Part shown: piece after piece, positions 62,639 to 64,000 of the stretch | How positions within the stretch are numbered: the stretch's first letter is position 1 | How the letters are laid out: the number at the start of each line of letters is the position of its first letter | Origin: JAAUUJ01 sp964392245 | Lineage (GTDB): Bacteria; Cyanobacteriota; Cyanobacteriia; Thermostichales; Thermostichaceae | Direction: 5' to 3' | Length of the DNA stretch: 64,000 nt | Assembly: GCA_964392245.1 (NCBI GenBank) | Contig: CAYMOX010000008.1 | Span: 1-64,000, forward strand | The notes under the pieces: model-generated | What the model saw: the letters and a program-made list of their open reading frames with translations, nothing else | What the model was told of the DNA's origin: nothing | The model's database searches: none | Program-made: the position numbers and the translations under genes

Positions 62639-63952
62639 ATGGATGACAGCAAGTTAACGGTACCCATTCTCCTGTTGAGCCTTCTGGCTGCAGGGGCATT
62701 TGGGTTCAAGTTGGTTCAGGAACAAACCCAGGTGCATCGCCTTACCCTGGCAACAGCGAGTGCATCTGGTGAATACTATGCCTTTGGCCAAGCCTTCGCC
62801 ACTCTCATTCATCGTCATCATCCTGATATTCAGCTAACGGTGGCAACCACGGAAGGATCCCTAGAGAATGTCCAACTCCTGCAAGATAAGCAAGCTCAAC
62901 TAGCCCTGATCCAGAGTGATACTCCTATTACTGCTTCTGTGCGAGCAGTGGCGATGCTGTTTCCGGAAATGGCTCACCTACTGGTCAGGAGTGAGGCCAA
63001 TATCGAAACCCTGTCGGATTTGAAGGGCAAGCCGATTGCATTGATGCCAGAGGGGAGTGGATCCTATAAATTATTCTGGCCGATTGCCAACCACTACGGA
63101 TTGAATGAAAACAATCTACCCTATCGCGCCCTTCCCTCGACAGAAGCTTATCGCGCCTTTGAACAGGGGGAGGTTCAGGCCTTATTTCAAGTCATGGCCC
63201 TGGGTAATGAGCGGATGCGTCAACTTTTGAATACGCCTCAGGTGCGACTTCTCCCCATTGATCAGGTGGCTGCTCTGCGACTAACCCTCCCTTATCTGGA
63301 GGAGATGCAAATACCCAAGGGAACCTATAACGGTGGGATTCCCAATCCATCAGCGGATATTGCTGCCGTTGGAGTAAGGGCGGTGCTGGTGGCTCACCGA
63401 GATCTGGAGGCCCATCTCATCCAGACGTTAACCACGACCCTCTACGAAAACAGAACCGAACTGGTGACAGAGTATCCCAGGGCCGCCAGTATTCTACTTC
63501 CCGACTCAGGAGAGGATCTGGGCTTACCACTGCATGAAGGAGCCAAAAGTTATTACAACCAGGGGCAACCCAATTTTCTGGTGGAGTACGCTGAAACACT
63601 GGGTCTCTTGCTTTCAGTCTCCGTTCTGGGGGTCTCGGGTCTCTGGCAGCTCAATGTCTGGCTACAGGGAAAACAGAAAAATCGCGCTGATATGTACAAT
63701 CTCCAGATCCTGGGACTCATTGACCGGATTCACGACAGTCTGGATGAGGTGGAACTGACGGGACTGCGGAAGGAGCTCTTCGACATTCTGCGCAAAGTGG
63801 TGGTGGATCTGGACAAGGACCGCATTTCAGCCGAATCCTTTCAGTCCTTTACCCTCACCTGGGAGGTAGCAATTACCACTTTGCGCCATCAGGAAACGAT
63901 CGTCCTGGGTGCTCGCCGAGCAGGACAGTCTCAGGGCTGTGATCCAATTTAA
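62639..63952 (+). CDS. TAXI-family solute-binding protein with C-terminal membrane anchor
   Basis: 437 residues. An N-terminal hydrophobic segment (VPILLLSLLAAGAFGF) acts as signal or anchor. Residues about 35-310 are a TAXI/TRAP-type periplasmic binding fold: LTLATASASGEYYAFGQAFA, LALIQSDTPI, LSDLKGKPIALMPEGSGSY and GTYNGGIPNPSADIAAVGV. A second membrane helix (LLLSVSVLGVSGLWQLNVW, about 332-350) is followed by a charged helical cytoplasmic part (residues 355-437). No TRAP permease genes flank it, so it may be a sensor or a subunit of a separately encoded system. The final 48 bases of the window hold nothing recognisable. Confidence 0.85.
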   Translation: MDDSKLTVPILLLSLLAAGAFGFKLVQEQTQVHRLTLATASASGEYYAFGQAFATLIHRHHPDIQLTVATTEGSLENVQLLQDKQAQLALIQSDTPITASVRAVAMLFPEMAHLLVRSEANIETLSDLKGKPIALMPEGSGSYKLFWPIANHYGLNENNLPYRALPSTEAYRAFEQGEVQALFQVMALGNERMRQLLNTPQVRLLPIDQVAALRLTLPYLEEMQIPKGTYNGGIPNPSADIAAVGVRAVLVAHRDLEAHLIQTLTTTLYENRTELVTEYPRAASILLPDSGEDLGLPLHEGAKSYYNQGQPNFLVEYAETLGLLLSVSVLGVSGLWQLNVWLQGKQKNRADMYNLQILGLIDRIHDSLDEVELTGLRKELFDILRKVVVDLDKDRISAESFQSFTLTWEVAITTLRHQETIVLGARRAGQSQGCDPI

Positions 63953-64000
63953 GTCAACCTGAGTAGCATTCACTATATATAACAGAGAGCTACTAGATGC

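Noticed and set aside
1..64000. CRISPR arrays, tRNA or rRNA genes
   Set aside because: No regularly spaced direct repeats of CRISPR type and no tRNA or rRNA signatures were seen; the 21-base repeats at 56856-56960 are coding heptads.

Overview
The window comes from a cyanobacterial chromosome. Cyanobacterial markers are a cytochrome c6 gene with the typical thylakoid-lumen precursor, a CYP38/TLP-type lumenal peptidyl-prolyl isomerase, a small Psb35-like photosystem protein, a fused ModBC molybdate transporter and giant PKS/NRPS genes of cyanobacterial style. The tetramer GATC (often GGATCC or AGATCT) is very common across the whole window, in the biosynthetic genes and the ordinary genes alike, so the cluster looks long resident. 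The sequence is a scaffold with one 100-N gap at 2382-2481.

Positions 1-35917 hold a hybrid polyketide/non-ribosomal peptide cluster of five same-strand genes. (1) A 5'-truncated PKS module, DH-cMT-ER-KR-ACP. (2) A TubC-dock-C-PCP-TE protein with no adenylation domain. (3) and (4) Two related bimodular PKSs, each KS-AT-KR-ACP-KS-AT-KR-ACP. (5) TubC-dock-C-A(Gly)-PCP-KS-AT-DH-ER-KR-ACP-TE. Genes 1/2 and 4/5 overlap by ATGA. The main oddity is that three of the four AT domains in genes 3 and 4 are broken in frame while the genes stay open. Both second-module ATs have lost the GHS nucleophile motif and the small subdomain. The first AT of gene 4 keeps its Ser but has lost about 72 residues including the catalytic His. 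In genes 3-5 only the first AT of gene 3 and the AT of gene 5 look functional, so at least three ACPs must be loaded by another AT. Two TE domains, both with Cys in place of the usual Ser, end genes 2 and 5, which suggests two release points or two assembly lines.

Positions 35926-52670 are mixed chromosomal genes: a membrane-anchored beta-lactamase-fold hydrolase that converges on the cluster; the lumenal isomerase, Psb35-like protein and recN; an ECF sigma factor with a tandem-cupin ChrR-type anti-sigma factor; a small conserved-looking protein and an FHA protein; a GAF-PAS-PAS histidine kinase whose GAF may bind bilin, followed by a REC-PAS-kinase; MoxR and DUF58 genes; a DUF192 protein; an ArsR-like regulator whose 3' end runs into an IS1380-type transposase remnant; a GNAT acetyltransferase; and a methyltransferase.

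Positions 52682-63952 hold two metal-linked loci. The molybdate locus has a ribbon-helix-helix/Mop-domain regulator divergent from modA-modD-modBC, with a palindrome between them. The copper-linked locus, on the minus strand, is petJ (cytochrome c6), a plant-type leucine-rich-repeat protein, mbnP and mbnH. Nearly identical GACAG-N-CTGTC boxes precede petJ and mbnP, which suggests one copper-responsive repressor (PetR type) for both. Between the two loci lie three tandem coiled-coil paralogues that differ mainly in the number of 7-residue repeats. A CAP-domain lipoprotein and a membrane-anchored TAXI solute-binding protein close the window.
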